A stretch of 64,000 nucleotides of DNA. It comes from Saprospiraceae bacterium (GTDB taxonomy: Bacteria > Bacteroidota > Bacteroidia > Chitinophagales > Saprospiraceae). Below are positions 7,202 to 15,076 of the stretch, piece after piece. Each line of letters opens with the position of its first letter. Within the stretch, counting starts at the first letter, position 1. Position numbers and translations under genes: made by a program. Location of the stretch: the NCBI GenBank assembly GCA_016722285.1, contig JADKGI010000017.1, forward strand, positions 68,218 to 132,217. The letters run 5' to 3'. The notes below the pieces were generated by a model that searched no databases, was not told the DNA's origin, and saw nothing but the letters and a program-made list of their open reading frames with translations.

Positions 7202-7342
7202 ATTAGCATACTCAAACATAAAACATTGGAACAAATTGTTAGGGAATTTTCCTACAACAGTTTGGTCTTTGCCAAATATTTTTGATTTAATCTCAACCGT
7301 AAAATTATCTTTATTGCAACCTAATATAGTATATTTTTCCAT
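7157..7342 (-). CDS. Hypothetical small protein
   Basis: 61 residues (MEKYTILGCNKDNFTVEIKS...). The sequence has a plausible beta-rich soluble composition and an A/T-rich upstream region (TTAAAAAATT before ATG). It overlaps the convergent gene at 6941-7201 by about 45 bp. No family is recognised. Confidence 0.4.
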   Translation of the reverse strand: MEKYTILGCNKDNFTVEIKSKIFGKDQTVVGKFPNNLFQCFMFEYANLIDFSNSRFDNVME

Positions 7343-7348
7343 AATTTT

Positions 7349-7435
7349 TTAAACTGATTTATATACCAACGTAGCGTTTAAAGAAACGCCATCGAAAGAA
7401 TCTTTATTAGGGTCAAAAATAATATAGTATTCCAT
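7349..7435 (-). CDS. Possible 28-residue small ORF
   Basis: An ATG at 7435 opens MEYYIIFDPNKDSFDGVSLN followed by eight residues and a TAA. It begins like its downstream neighbour (ME-Y-I) and has the same kind of A/T-rich leader, so it may be a small gene or the remnant of one. Too short for a confident call. Confidence 0.25.
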   Translation of the reverse strand: MEYYIIFDPNKDSFDGVSLNATLVYKSV

Positions 7436-7473
7436 ATTTTTAAATTGTTAACTTATTTTAAAACATAAATAAA

Positions 7474-7683
7474 ATGGACATCAAAAAAGAATTTAAAGAT
7501 TTTAAAATGCCAATTTCACATTTAACAAACACTGGTAACAGTATTCATGCAGCTGCCGACGGATTTTTACTTAACTTTCAACCACCGCACTTTGAGTGGG
7601 AAATAGTTACCGCAACTAAACTTGACGACGAAAATTTACTAGTTGGCTTATACGTTACTTATGATAACGACCAAGACCAGTAG
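7474..7683 (+). CDS. Hypothetical small protein
   Basis: 69 residues (MDIKKEFKDFKMPISHLTNT...), ending in an acidic tail (VTYDNDQDQ). The ATG follows AAAACATAAATAAA, a leader like those of the other small genes in this cassette interval. No known motif. It converges on the gene at 7695-7928 with 11 bp between stops. Confidence 0.4.
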   Translation: MDIKKEFKDFKMPISHLTNTGNSIHAAADGFLLNFQPPHFEWEIVTATKLDDENLLVGLYVTYDNDQDQ

Positions 7684-7694
7684 TTTTATATTTT

Positions 7695-7928
7695 CTACCT
7701 ACTACCTGGATACTCAACTTCCAAAGGTTTCAATAGTTTTTCTAAATTATCTAAACCTTCCAATATTGAATTTAAGTGTTTTCTGGCACGGTGAAAACCT
7801 CTATACTTTTCTCTTAAACTTTCGGCTTCTGTTAATTTTATATAATCGTTATGAATTAACTCGCCGCTTAAACGAATAAAAAGTTGTCTCTTCTTATCTG
7901 AATCGTAGTGTATAAACTTATCTTCCAT
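7695..7928 (-). CDS. Hypothetical small helical protein
   Basis: 77 residues, strongly charged and predicted helical: LTEAESLREKYRGFHRARKH and LNSILEGLDNLEKLLKPLE look like two antiparallel or coiled-coil helices. No family is recognised. It starts 40 bp before palindrome e and reads away from it, so its orientation is inverted relative to the array. Confidence 0.45.
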   Translation of the reverse strand: MEDKFIHYDSDKKRQLFIRLSGELIHNDYIKLTEAESLREKYRGFHRARKHLNSILEGLDNLEKLLKPLEVEYPGSR

Positions 7929-7970
7929 TTACTTTAAATTTTCCGCCAAACCTAAAAATAAAAATGGCTA

Positions 7971-8106
7971 TGTATAACAAGCATTTTACGAAAGTGGCTT
8001 AAATCTTTCGTCCGCCGCCTAAATTAATTAATAATTAAAACCTATTACCGCCGCCCCTTGCTTTACCGTAAGCCACATTCGTAAAGTGCCAGGACGTTGT
8101 TCGTGG
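7971..8106. repeat. attC-like palindrome e
   Basis: The left core TATAAC has AAC at 7976-7978. The left arm CATTTTACGAAAGTGGCTT pairs with the right arm AAGCCACATTCGTAAAGTG. The right core GGACGTTGTTC has GTT at 8096-8098. Confidence 0.75.
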
Positions 8107-8143
8107 TAATCATAAAGCCCAACTCAACCATAAAAAGTTCAGA

Positions 8144-8227
8144 ATGAAAGAATTTGCCTGGCATTGTCCCTATGATAAAGCGGTATTTACATCTCTCGGT
8201 TTTTTCGCCTGTTTAGATAAACAGTAA
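8144..8227 (+). CDS. Possible 27-residue ORF between palindrome e and IS21
   Basis: ATG AAA GAA opens MKEFAWHCPYDKAVFTSLGF plus seven residues and a TAA. It lies in the short stretch that was the upstream region of the ankyrin gene before IS21 inserted. It may be a leader peptide or chance; there is no clear ribosome binding site. Confidence 0.2.
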   Translation: MKEFAWHCPYDKAVFTSLGFFACLDKQ

Positions 8228-8249
8228 TAAGCAGGCTTAAACAATGTCA

Positions 8250-8330
8250 TGTAAAATCCGGTTGAAATTGACCAGGCAATCCGGACCAAACTGACCAGGC
8301 AATCCGGTTCAAATTGACCACCCCTTTTGG
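8250..8330. repeat. IS21 left-end transposase binding repeats
   Basis: Three tandem units of the form CCGGnnnAAAnTGACCA occur within about 80 bp, spaced by GGCAAT. The right end (about 10880-10926) carries two units in inverted orientation. Such arrays bind the IstA transposase. Confidence 0.75.
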
Positions 8331-8363
8331 GTTCAAATCAGGTCGCATTGAATTGATAAAAGA

Positions 8364-9985
8364 ATGGTAAAACAGGTGCCTATCTTTCGAAGTAAAAATC
8401 GAAAGACAATGGCAAATAAACCAGTTACCATGAATAGGATCAGATTAATCATGCAAAGCCTAAATCAAGGCGAGAGTATTATGGAAATAAGCCGTAAGTA
8501 TGGCTTATCGAGAAACACTATAAAGAAATACCGTAATCTTTTTAGCGATGACGGAGTTAATATGACCCCTATCACTGATATGGATGATGAGCAGCTATCA
8601 GAACAATTACAAAGCCCTTGTAAGGAAGCAGATAATAGTACCCGCTTTGCACGGTTAAAAGCCAGAAAAGAACACTACCTAAGATCCCTTACCCGTAAGC
8701 ATATGACCAAACAGTTGCTATGGGAACAATACAAAGAAGAAGAGGGGATAACGCTTATAGTAACTCACAGTTTAGCTATTACCTTCATAAGTGGGAATCT
8801 CAGCAAAAAACAGTCATGGTTCTGGGGAGTAAGCCCGGAGAACGGTTGGAAGTAGATTATGCAGGCGATAAACTTAAGTATATAGACAAGGAAAGCGGAG
8901 AGATAAAACAATGTGATGTGCTGGTATGTGTATTACCGTACAGTGACCTTATTTACTGTGAAGCCCAGGAAGATCAGAGTCAGATGAATTTTGTAGAGGG
9001 TATAGGTCGGTCGTTACACTATATTGGAAACGTACCCAAACTTATCATAAGCGACAACTTAAAGAGCGGAATAAAAACGCCTGACAAGTATGAACCTAAA
9101 CTCACGGAGTTATGTGAACAGATGTCGCTATACTATGAGACACACATGACGGCCACACGGGTAAGGAAGCCCAGAGACAAAGCCAGTGTCGAACGCAGTG
9201 TGACATTGGTCTATCAGCGCATATACGCTGTAATTGAAAACAGACCACTATCAAGCCTGAGGGAATTAAATCTATTAATATCCAAAGAGCTGGAATACTT
9301 AAATCACCGCAAAATGGATCGCAACGGCATGAGTAGATGGGAAGAATACCTTGAGTTGGAGCAGCCCTGCATGCTACCCTTAAAAGTAAGTAAGCTGATG
9401 GAGGTAAAAAGAAGCAGGGTGGGAAAAGTAAACAAAAACTACCACATACAACTTACAGAAGACAAGCATTACTACAGTGCTCCCAAGGAGTATGTATCAG
9501 AAGAAGTGAAGATAATATATACTCTTCGGGAAGTGGAGATATACAAAGGTAATAAACGGATAGCCGTGCATCTGCGGGATCGTCGTAAATATCAATACAC
9601 GACTAAAGCAGAGCACATGCCTGTACACCATAAAGAGATGCAAAAAATACGGGGTTATACATCAGAAGATCTGATCCGCCAAGCAAAAGAAATAGGCGAA
9701 CATACACAGAGGGTAGTAAAGGACATCTTACAGTCCAGACAATATATAGAGCAAAGCTTCATGAGCGTGGTGGGTGTCATCAGGTTGCAACATAAATATA
9801 GTAAAGAACGGGTAGAAAAAGCATGCTCCCTGATCAGTCCGGAGATGAAAGCCAATTATATGCTGGTAAAAACAATGTTGGAAAATCATATGGATAAAAG
9901 ACAACCGGAAGGAGAAGCCGAAGACTACAAAACCATAACTCATACCAATATCAGATACATTACAAATTTCAAAAATAACATTTAA
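8364..9985 (+). pseudogene. istA: IS21 transposase IstA, single-base frameshift
   Basis: The first frame (8364-8855; a start at 8409, MANKPVTMNRI, is also possible) gives the N-terminal HTH region, with the HTH of GESIMEISRKYGLSRNTIKK. A second frame from about 8745 to 9985 gives the DDE integrase core: LEVDYAGDK (Asp 1), KLIISDNLKSGIK (Asp 2) and KPRDKASVERS (Glu), followed by the C-terminal Mu-type domain. Continuity is restored if the GGGG run at about 8743-8746 had one more G, which would read EEG-DNAYSNSQF. The element is therefore either dead or mis-called by one base. Confidence 0.88.
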
Positions 9986-9997
9986 AACACATCAGCA

Positions 9998-10744
9998 ATG
10001 AACAGAGAACAAACACTATCGCAGCTCAGAGAGCTAAATCTACAGGGCATGTATGAAGGATATGAAAGCATCATACACCTACCGATGGATAAACAACCGG
10101 AAGCCCATTACATGTTGGCAGATCTGGTGGAAAAAGAAAAATACAGTCGTCAGCACAAAAAGATGGAGATGTATCTGAAACTTAGTAAAATCAGATACAC
10201 CGCACAAATCCAGGATATAGAATGCAATAAAGAACGCAATCTGAGTAAAGAAATAATATCACACCTGGCAGACTGTAACTTTATAAAACGAGGAGATAAC
10301 ATATTGCTGAGTGGTTCTACGGGATGTGGTAAGAGTTACCTTGCATGCGCCATTGCACACCAGGCATGCAGCTTAGGACATAAAACGCTATACCTGAATA
10401 TGAATAAATTTGTAGAACAGATAGCTATATCAAAAATAGACGGAACATACGTCAAACAACTGAGTAGATTGGAAAGACACGCATTAGTGATCCTGGATGA
10501 TTTTGGGCTGCAACCACTAAAATCGGATACCCGGCTGGCACTATTACAAATACTGGAAGACAGATACAAAAAGAAATCAACGATAATAGCAAGCCAGCTC
10601 CCCATAGAAAAATGGTATGAATACATTGGTGACCCTACACTTGCAGATGCTATCATGGACAGACTGATATACAATGCACACAAAATAGAACTAAAAGGAC
10701 CATCCATGAGGGAGCGAGGCGCAAAAAGCCAAGCTTTGGGGTAG
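9998..10744 (+). CDS. istB: IS21 helper ATPase IstB
   Basis: 248 residues, full length for IstB. The AAA+ core has a Walker A (LSGSTGCGKSYLACAIAHQ, about residues 104-122) and a Walker B (ALVILDDFGLQPL). The C-terminal YIGDPTLADAIMDRLIYNAH is the family's conserved end. IstB is a DnaC-like ATPase that assists IstA in target selection. The last codons and stop fall inside a perfect 16-bp inverted repeat (10732-10792), so the C-terminus (RERGAKSQALG) differs from the usual tail. Confidence 0.93.
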   Translation: MNREQTLSQLRELNLQGMYEGYESIIHLPMDKQPEAHYMLADLVEKEKYSRQHKKMEMYLKLSKIRYTAQIQDIECNKERNLSKEIISHLADCNFIKRGDNILLSGSTGCGKSYLACAIAHQACSLGHKTLYLNMNKFVEQIAISKIDGTYVKQLSRLERHALVILDDFGLQPLKSDTRLALLQILEDRYKKKSTIIASQLPIEKWYEYIGDPTLADAIMDRLIYNAHKIELKGPSMRERGAKSQALG

Positions 10745-10792
10745 CCCCCTTCGGTCGCCCTGCGGGCTCCCTACGTGGGCTACCCCAAAGCT
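10732..10792. repeat. Perfect 16-bp hairpin at the end of istB
   Basis: AGCTTTGGGGTAGCCC (10732-10747) and its exact complement (10777-10792) enclose a G+C-rich loop with further pairing (CCTTCGGTCGCCCTGCGGG). The istB stop codon lies in the left arm. It could be a transcription stop or an inserted REP-like palindrome, since its G+C content contrasts with the surrounding sequence. Confidence 0.7.
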
Positions 10793-10928
10793 AAGCGCGC
10801 CAGCAAAAGTGCAGGCAGTTATAAACAAGAATAATGAAATAATAAAACAAATAATTACCTTTGTAAAACCATTCTTTACCCTGGTCAATTTAAACCGGAT
10901 TAGGTGGTCAATTTCACCGGATTACACA

Positions 10929-11906
10929 ATGTCAACTAAAATGCTTTCTATCTTAACTTATCTCATCATTGCCGGAATGCTGATTTTTCTGGCCATCATG
11001 TCATTTGAGACCAAATCAGGGGGAGATGCAGCCACCAGAGGCTTAGGCAAATCCTTGATATTGCTGCCTGTTGCGGCAATTGTCTTTCTGGTAGTATTCA
11101 ATCTACCGACAAGCAACTGGATCAAGTACTTCGGACTTGCCATCGGGCTTTTGTGTTTTGCCGCCTTAGTCATTTTTTTACTCGCACTGTCTGGTTCAAG
11201 TTTGGTCTTTCAGGATACCCGCACCACCACTGTTATGCAACCACATTATGAAGACCCGATTTTGACCAAAATGTTTGTTGTCTTCCATGAGGGCAAAGTG
11301 AAGCAGTGGAAAACTTTGCTGCAATCACATCCGGAACACGTTCAACACAAACAATTGTTGCAAGATATTTTGTCTGATGTTACTTTAGATGAAAAGTCGA
11401 ATCCTCGCAAATTGGAGTCCGTAAAATACATGCTCGACGCTGGCGCAAAAATTGGCACCGACAATTGCGGTATTTTTGCTATTTTGGTTAGACAAGGAAG
11501 ATTCGACTTCGTTGAATTGCTTTTGCAGCATGGCACAGATACTAATTGCATTCCAGATGAAGGGCAAACAGTACTTGGTTTGGCTGTAGAAGGTTATTAT
11601 GAAGAGGACAAGGAACAGGAAAAGGTAATTGATCTGCTTGTAAAGTATGGCGCCGACCTCAATGCAAAAATATATGACGAACAACACCAGGATAGCCTCC
11701 CGCCCCTTTTATATGCAGCATATTATGGAAAGTGGCATTGTTGCCAAACCTTGCTGAAAAACGGAGCCGACCCCTATTACAAGAATAAAGACGGCGTCAG
11801 CATTAAAGATTTCATTCTCAAAGAAGCGGAGAAATCAGAGGATCAACTCTACTACCAGGATCCGGATTTCTTGAAATTAGTGGAGCAAATTAAACAGTAC
11901 CAATAA
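10929..11906 (+). CDS. Membrane-anchored ankyrin repeat protein, promoter separated by IS21
   Basis: 325 residues from ATG 10929 (MSTKMLSILTYLIIAG). The N-terminal third has about three hydrophobic segments (LTYLIIAGMLIFLAIM, ILLPVAAIVFLVVF, YFGLAIGLLCFAALVIFLLA). The C-terminal part has ankyrin repeats (VELLLQHGTDTN, IDLLVKYGADLNAK, CQTLLKNGADPYYKNKDG), normally protein-binding modules. A longer frame to 10809 reads into the IS21 end and is not the native start. The ATG is part of the IS21 target duplication, so the insertion cut exactly at codons 1-2 and moved the native upstream region to before 8250. Confidence 0.75.
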   Translation: MSTKMLSILTYLIIAGMLIFLAIMSFETKSGGDAATRGLGKSLILLPVAAIVFLVVFNLPTSNWIKYFGLAIGLLCFAALVIFLLALSGSSLVFQDTRTTTVMQPHYEDPILTKMFVVFHEGKVKQWKTLLQSHPEHVQHKQLLQDILSDVTLDEKSNPRKLESVKYMLDAGAKIGTDNCGIFAILVRQGRFDFVELLLQHGTDTNCIPDEGQTVLGLAVEGYYEEDKEQEKVIDLLVKYGADLNAKIYDEQHQDSLPPLLYAAYYGKWHCCQTLLKNGADPYYKNKDGVSIKDFILKEAEKSEDQLYYQDPDFLKLVEQIKQYQ

Positions 11907-11952
11907 AAGCCAGAAACGGCGGCCTTGATATATAAAAAACCACGAACACTCA

Positions 11953-11992
11953 CTTCCCGAAAATGCTTCCTAAACGTCGCAAATTCGGGAAG
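11953..11992. terminator. Inverted repeat downstream of the ankyrin gene
   Basis: CTTCCCGAA (11953-11961) pairs with TTCGGGAAG (11984-11992) across a 22-base loop, 46 bp after the stop. No T-run follows, so factor-independent termination is uncertain. Confidence 0.4.
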
Positions 11993-12033
11993 CGTAACTT
12001 TAACTCAGATTAAAAAAGACTACAAAAATTTGA

Positions 12034-12059
12034 AATTGTTCCACAATTAGTTAACTTTG
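12034..12059 (+). promoter_or_regulatory. Promoter and operator of the toxin-antitoxin pair
   Basis: A perfect palindrome, AATTGT-TCC-ACAATT (12034-12048), lies directly before the -7 box TAACTTTG (12052-12059). Four bases separate the box from the ATG at 12064. A TTG at about 12030-12032 supplies the -33 region with a 19-base spacer. The palindrome is well placed to be the antitoxin operator, and the transcript would be nearly leaderless. Confidence 0.65.
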
Positions 12060-12063
12060 TATC

Positions 12064-12399
12064 ATGGAACAAATTCGAAAATTAATCTTCTTTAAAACTT
12101 ACTTCTTTGATTTCTACGAAAATCAAGAACAAAAAGTAAAGCAGAAGATGGATTTTGGTCTTTTCTTGTTACAATATGTCAAACAAGTTCCTAGTAAACA
12201 CATAGGCTCAACACTGGAGAAGAATTTGTTTTATTTAAGAGTTAAACAAGGGTCAAATATATTTAGAATATTCTTTTGTTATGATGAAGATAAAATTGTA
12301 GTTATCATGAATGGATTTACAAAGAAAACTCAAAAGACACCAACTAAAGAAATAGACAAAGCAATTTCAATAATAAAACAATATTTTGATGAAAAATAG
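12064..12399 (+). CDS. HigB/RelE-superfamily toxin (Gp49-like)
   Basis: A basic protein of 111 residues. MEQIRKLIFFKTYFFDFYEN, HIGSTLEKNLFYLRVKQGS, NIFRIFFCYDEDKIVVIMNG and FTKKTQKTPTKEIDKA match phage-derived Gp49-like/HigB toxins, ribosome-dependent mRNA interferases. The TKKTQKTPTKEI stretch near the C-terminus is the family's most recognisable block. It overlaps the antitoxin by 14 bp and shares its promoter. Confidence 0.82.
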   Translation: MEQIRKLIFFKTYFFDFYENQEQKVKQKMDFGLFLLQYVKQVPSKHIGSTLEKNLFYLRVKQGSNIFRIFFCYDEDKIVVIMNGFTKKTQKTPTKEIDKAISIIKQYFDEK

Positions 12400-12688
12400 C
12401 AAACATATTACAACGTTCGAAGAACATTTAACAAGGCAATACGGACAAATTGGCTCTGAGAAGAGAACAGAATTTGAATCCAAAGCAAAGTCATTTGTAA
12501 TAGGTGAACTTTTAAAAGAAGAACGCCTTGAAGCAAATTTAACACAAGAAGAATTGGCTGATAAAATTGGAGCGAAAAAGAGTTATATATCAAGAGTCGA
12601 AAATGGAAAGACTGATATTCAAATATCAACTCTTTTTAGACTCTTTGAATTTGGACTTGGCAAACGAATAAACATAATAATAGAATAA
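12386..12688 (+). CDS. XRE-family antitoxin
   Basis: 100 residues. The N-terminal half is helical (FEEHLTRQYGQIGSEKRTEF) and the C-terminal half is a Cro/CI HTH (ANLTQEELADKIGAKKSYIS, RVENGKTDIQISTLFRLFE). This is the standard partner of Gp49-like toxins; it would bind the palindrome at 12034 to repress the operon. The gene ends 10 bp before the broken attC-like site that contains the first group II intron. Confidence 0.85.
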   Translation: MMKNSKHITTFEEHLTRQYGQIGSEKRTEFESKAKSFVIGELLKEERLEANLTQEELADKIGAKKSYISRVENGKTDIQISTLFRLFEFGLGKRINIIIE

Positions 12689-12698
12689 ACCCGAGATA

Positions 12699-13556
12699 GT
12701 CGAGTAGGTAAAGGGGAGTCTCACCCCTAAACCTCTCACAGAACCGTACGTACGGGTCTCGTACCCGCCTGCCTACGGAGTCGGGCAGGCCCGCCTGCTC
12801 CGAAGCGAGCAGGTACGGCGGTTCGCAAATCATCAACCAAATAGCTCTTTTCACCCATTTGGTCTATCCATTAGTTTAAGAGTAGGCTAAGATTATCTTT
12901 CCTATCCGAATTTCATGGAAATTCAAGTTCAGTCCTTCCCCAATGTGAGACTTACCAGGTATGGAATTACCATCCCAGACTCGTTGCTATAGGTACTATG
13001 ACCTCTGCTGACTTCTCTGCTCTATCAATAAATGATTACAGAGATCTCCCTCGGTAAGACAAATATCTTTCAGTCAATCGCTGCCGAATCTACACATCAG
13101 GTATCAGAACTTCGGGCGTTAGTATGGCTCCCCACCCACTTTCGTGGTTCCTTCCTTTGAAGCACTGCCGTACTTCACCCTGCGGGACCAGTCAGTCATC
13201 TTACCCAACCTGTCAAGCCTCTTATCCGATTCCTATTTGTCGGTACCGACTTTTGCAGTCCTGCTTACTTGCCCGACTCGTAAGCAGGCGAGCTTCAGTG
13301 CATGGATCACTCCAAACCATCCGCCTATGGCGCGCAGCTTGCTAATACTTCTGGGCGTTACACCAGCGTATGTGAGACTTTCAACTGATATGGTTCTTAA
13401 ATAGACATTACGGAGATATGACGTTATACCAGCGTATGTGAGACTTTCAAACCGGTGGATAATTATGTTACGGGCTTTCACACTCAAGATAAACTGTTTC
13501 TTCAAACAGTTTGTACTTCTCATTGCTGAGTTGTACATTTGCCATTCAAGGCACAC
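12699..13556 (-). mobile_element. ORF-less group II intron, copy 1, inserted in attC-like site f
   Basis: On the minus strand the element starts with GTGTGCC (bacterial consensus GUGYG) and ends with CTACTCGAC, an AY end. Near its 3' end it has a domain V-like stem (ACCGCCGTA facing TACGGTTCT, with a GAGA loop) and a domain VI-like hairpin (AGGGGTGAGACTCCCCT). It is 858 bp with no reverse transcriptase gene, so it would depend on a maturase in trans. Compared with copy 2 it has an extra ~60 bp that repeats an ACCAGCGTATGTGAGACTTT unit (about 13370-13450). Removing it rejoins GATA with ACAGCGG to give TAACAGCGG. Confidence 0.8.
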
Positions 13557-13682
13557 ACAGCGGTTTGGCGTTATGCGGGCATTCAAGTAAAATGGAGTGC
13601 TGGTTTCCAAATAAGCATTTGTCTTGCCGACAAATACTTCTCCGAAAACCCGCACAACGCCAAGCCGCAAACCGTTGTGGCT
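13557..13682. repeat. attC-like palindrome f (left core split by intron copy 1)
   Basis: The left arm GGTTTGGCGTTATGCGGG (from 13562) mirrors the right arm CCCGCACAACGCCAAGCC. The right core CCGTTGTGG has GTT at 13674-13676. The AAC triplet is formed only when 12698 is joined to 13557. Confidence 0.78.
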
Positions 13683-13786
13683 CATGAAAGGAAGAAACGA
13701 CCAACCTCCGCAAAGAAAATCTCTCAGTTTACAAAGATTTTTACAGCCTAGGTAAAGTTGTCGGCTCACATTTTAACATTGAGTGG

Positions 13787-13820
13787 TAACTTTTGACGAT
13801 TTTTTAACCATCAAAAGTTT
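13787..13820. terminator. Inverted repeat upstream of the T9SS gene
   Basis: AACTTTTGA and TCAAAAGTT enclose CGATTTTTTAACCA. It is a 9-bp stem close to the next start codon; its role as terminator or regulatory element is not clear. Confidence 0.3.
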
Positions 13821-13826
13821 TACGGT

Positions 13827-14708
13827 ATGCGGATTTTATTTGTTTTTATGATTCTACCTACTATTCTTTCATTTTTAAACGCACAGTGTTTTCATGCATA
13901 AGTTGAAAACACTTTTAATTACCAATACACACCAGGGAATCCCATAGGTGCAAGAATAGGTATTGATTTTGTGGAACATACAGCAACAGATTGGGTAAAT
14001 GTGAGTGTTAGTAATAGTGCTTTTATAGTGTTTAAAAATAATATAAATGTAGGCTCCGAAGCAACTTATAATTCTGGAGATGTAATAAAAATAGTGCCTG
14101 ATCAAAATGGAGCTGTTAGTATAGATATATTAACAGACGAAAGTGGCTGTCCACCGGACTGGGGAAGTTTTAGAAGTAGTTGTTTTCAATCAGCTATGCC
14201 TGTAACATGGCAATCACCACCAATCGCAACTCTAAAGAAAGAAATCGCCCAAATCACTTGGTCAATCGCATCCCAACTCAACAACGAAAAATACATCATA
14301 GAGCATAGTTCTAATGGAAAGCACTTCTCATCTATAGGAGAGATGGCAGGCGATGGCACCAACAACGAAACAAAACACTACGAATACATCCACTCATCAC
14401 CATCCATCGGGATGAACTACAACCGCATCAAGCAAGTGGACTATGATGGTAAGTACAGCTATAGTGATATAGCAATTGTGAGATATGATGGTAATGGTCA
14501 AACCAACATATATCCCAATCCTGCTACATCAGAAGTGAATATCTCAACTACAGAACCAACATCGCTGCAAATTATGGATATTTATGGCCGAGTACTCTCA
14601 AAACAGGACTTATCTGAAGGACAAAACACTATAAATCTGGCAGAACTTCCAAAAGGAATTCTTATCTTTGTGGTCGGAGAACAGAGATATTTAGTACGTA
14701 GGATGTAA
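13827..14708 (+). pseudogene. T9SS-sorted secreted protein with an in-frame stop after the signal peptide
   Basis: ATG 13827 starts MRILFVFMILPTILSFLNAQ, a clear signal peptide, and four codons later the frame meets TAA (13899-13901). The same frame then stays open to 14708 (VENTFNYQYTPGNPIGARIG...), giving a mature part with a fibronectin/beta-sandwich region (WSIASQLNNEKYIIEHSSNG) and a type A T9SS C-terminal domain (NIYPNPATSEVNISTTE, LQIMDIYGRVLSKQDLSEGQ). The internal GTG at 13971 gives a shorter open frame but would lack the signal. The nonsense codon is either real inactivation or a base error. Confidence 0.65.
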
Positions 14709-14791
14709 GTTTTAATAATATGCTACTCTGAATTCTTTTTGGGCATCCAACGTACTAAAAGTTTTGAAGGAATAAATGTCTCAATAGTTTG

Positions 14792-14799
14792 TATCTTTG
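14792..14799 (+). promoter_or_regulatory. -7 promoter box of hicAB
   Basis: TATCTTTG lies 16 bases before the TTG start at 14816. It is the same octamer as at the HigBA-like operon (6137). Confidence 0.5.
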
Positions 14800-14815
14800 T
14801 AAAAAGATAAATAGG

Positions 14816-15076
14816 TTGAGCAAAACAGACAAAATTCTATTAAAAATTATCAATGGACTTTCAGATAAGAACATTGATTTTAGTGAATTTGTAAGTTTAC
14901 TTTTAAAGCTCGGATTTGAATTGAGAACTAAAGGCAGTCATCATATTTTCACAAAAGAAGGAATTGATGAAATAATCAACATTCAAACAAAAAATGGCAA
15001 AGCAAAACCTTATCAAGTTAAACAAGTAAGAGAACTCATTATCAAATACAAATTAAATTCAAATATAGATGGATAA
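14816..15076 (+). CDS. hicA: HicA toxin
   Basis: About 86 residues from TTG 14816 (read as MSKTDKILLKIINGL). A TTG at 14789 is excluded because it precedes the -7 box. The dsRBD-like HicA fold is shown by KLGFELRTKGSHHIF, with the catalytic His in GSHH, and by KAKPYQVKQVRELI. HicA is an mRNA interferase. It overlaps hicB by 8 bp. Confidence 0.85.
   Translation: MSKTDKILLKIINGLSDKNIDFSEFVSLLLKLGFELRTKGSHHIFTKEGIDEIINIQTKNGKAKPYQVKQVRELIIKYKLNSNIDG

Larger units (their letters stand above)
8250..10926 (+). mobile_element. IS21-family insertion sequence with 8-bp target duplication
   Basis: Both ends start TGTA..ATCCGG (left TGTAAAATCCGGTTGAAATT at 8250, right the complement of ...CCGGATTACA ending at 10926). 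CAATGTCA is duplicated at 8242-8249 and 10927-10934. Multiple copies of a CCGG..nAAAnTGACCA unit (three at the left, two at the right) are the binding-site arrays typical of IS21 ends. Inside lie istA (frameshifted) and istB in the usual order, 12 bp apart. Confidence 0.92.

Noticed and set aside
491..8106. The regularly spaced palindromes as a CRISPR array
   Set aside because: The sites are long, differ in sequence, are 1 to 2 kb or more apart and enclose genes. There are no short direct repeats with unique spacers and no cas genes.
8720..8855. Programmed -1 frameshift in istA
   Set aside because: The break is at a plain GGGG run without a slippery heptamer, and istA of IS21 is normally a single frame. 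A lost base is simpler.
13124..13769. Several ORFs of 70 to 178 residues on both strands in the intron region
   Set aside because: They lie in the group II intron RNA and the attC-like palindrome, recur in copy 2 with frame changes, and have no reverse-transcriptase motif.
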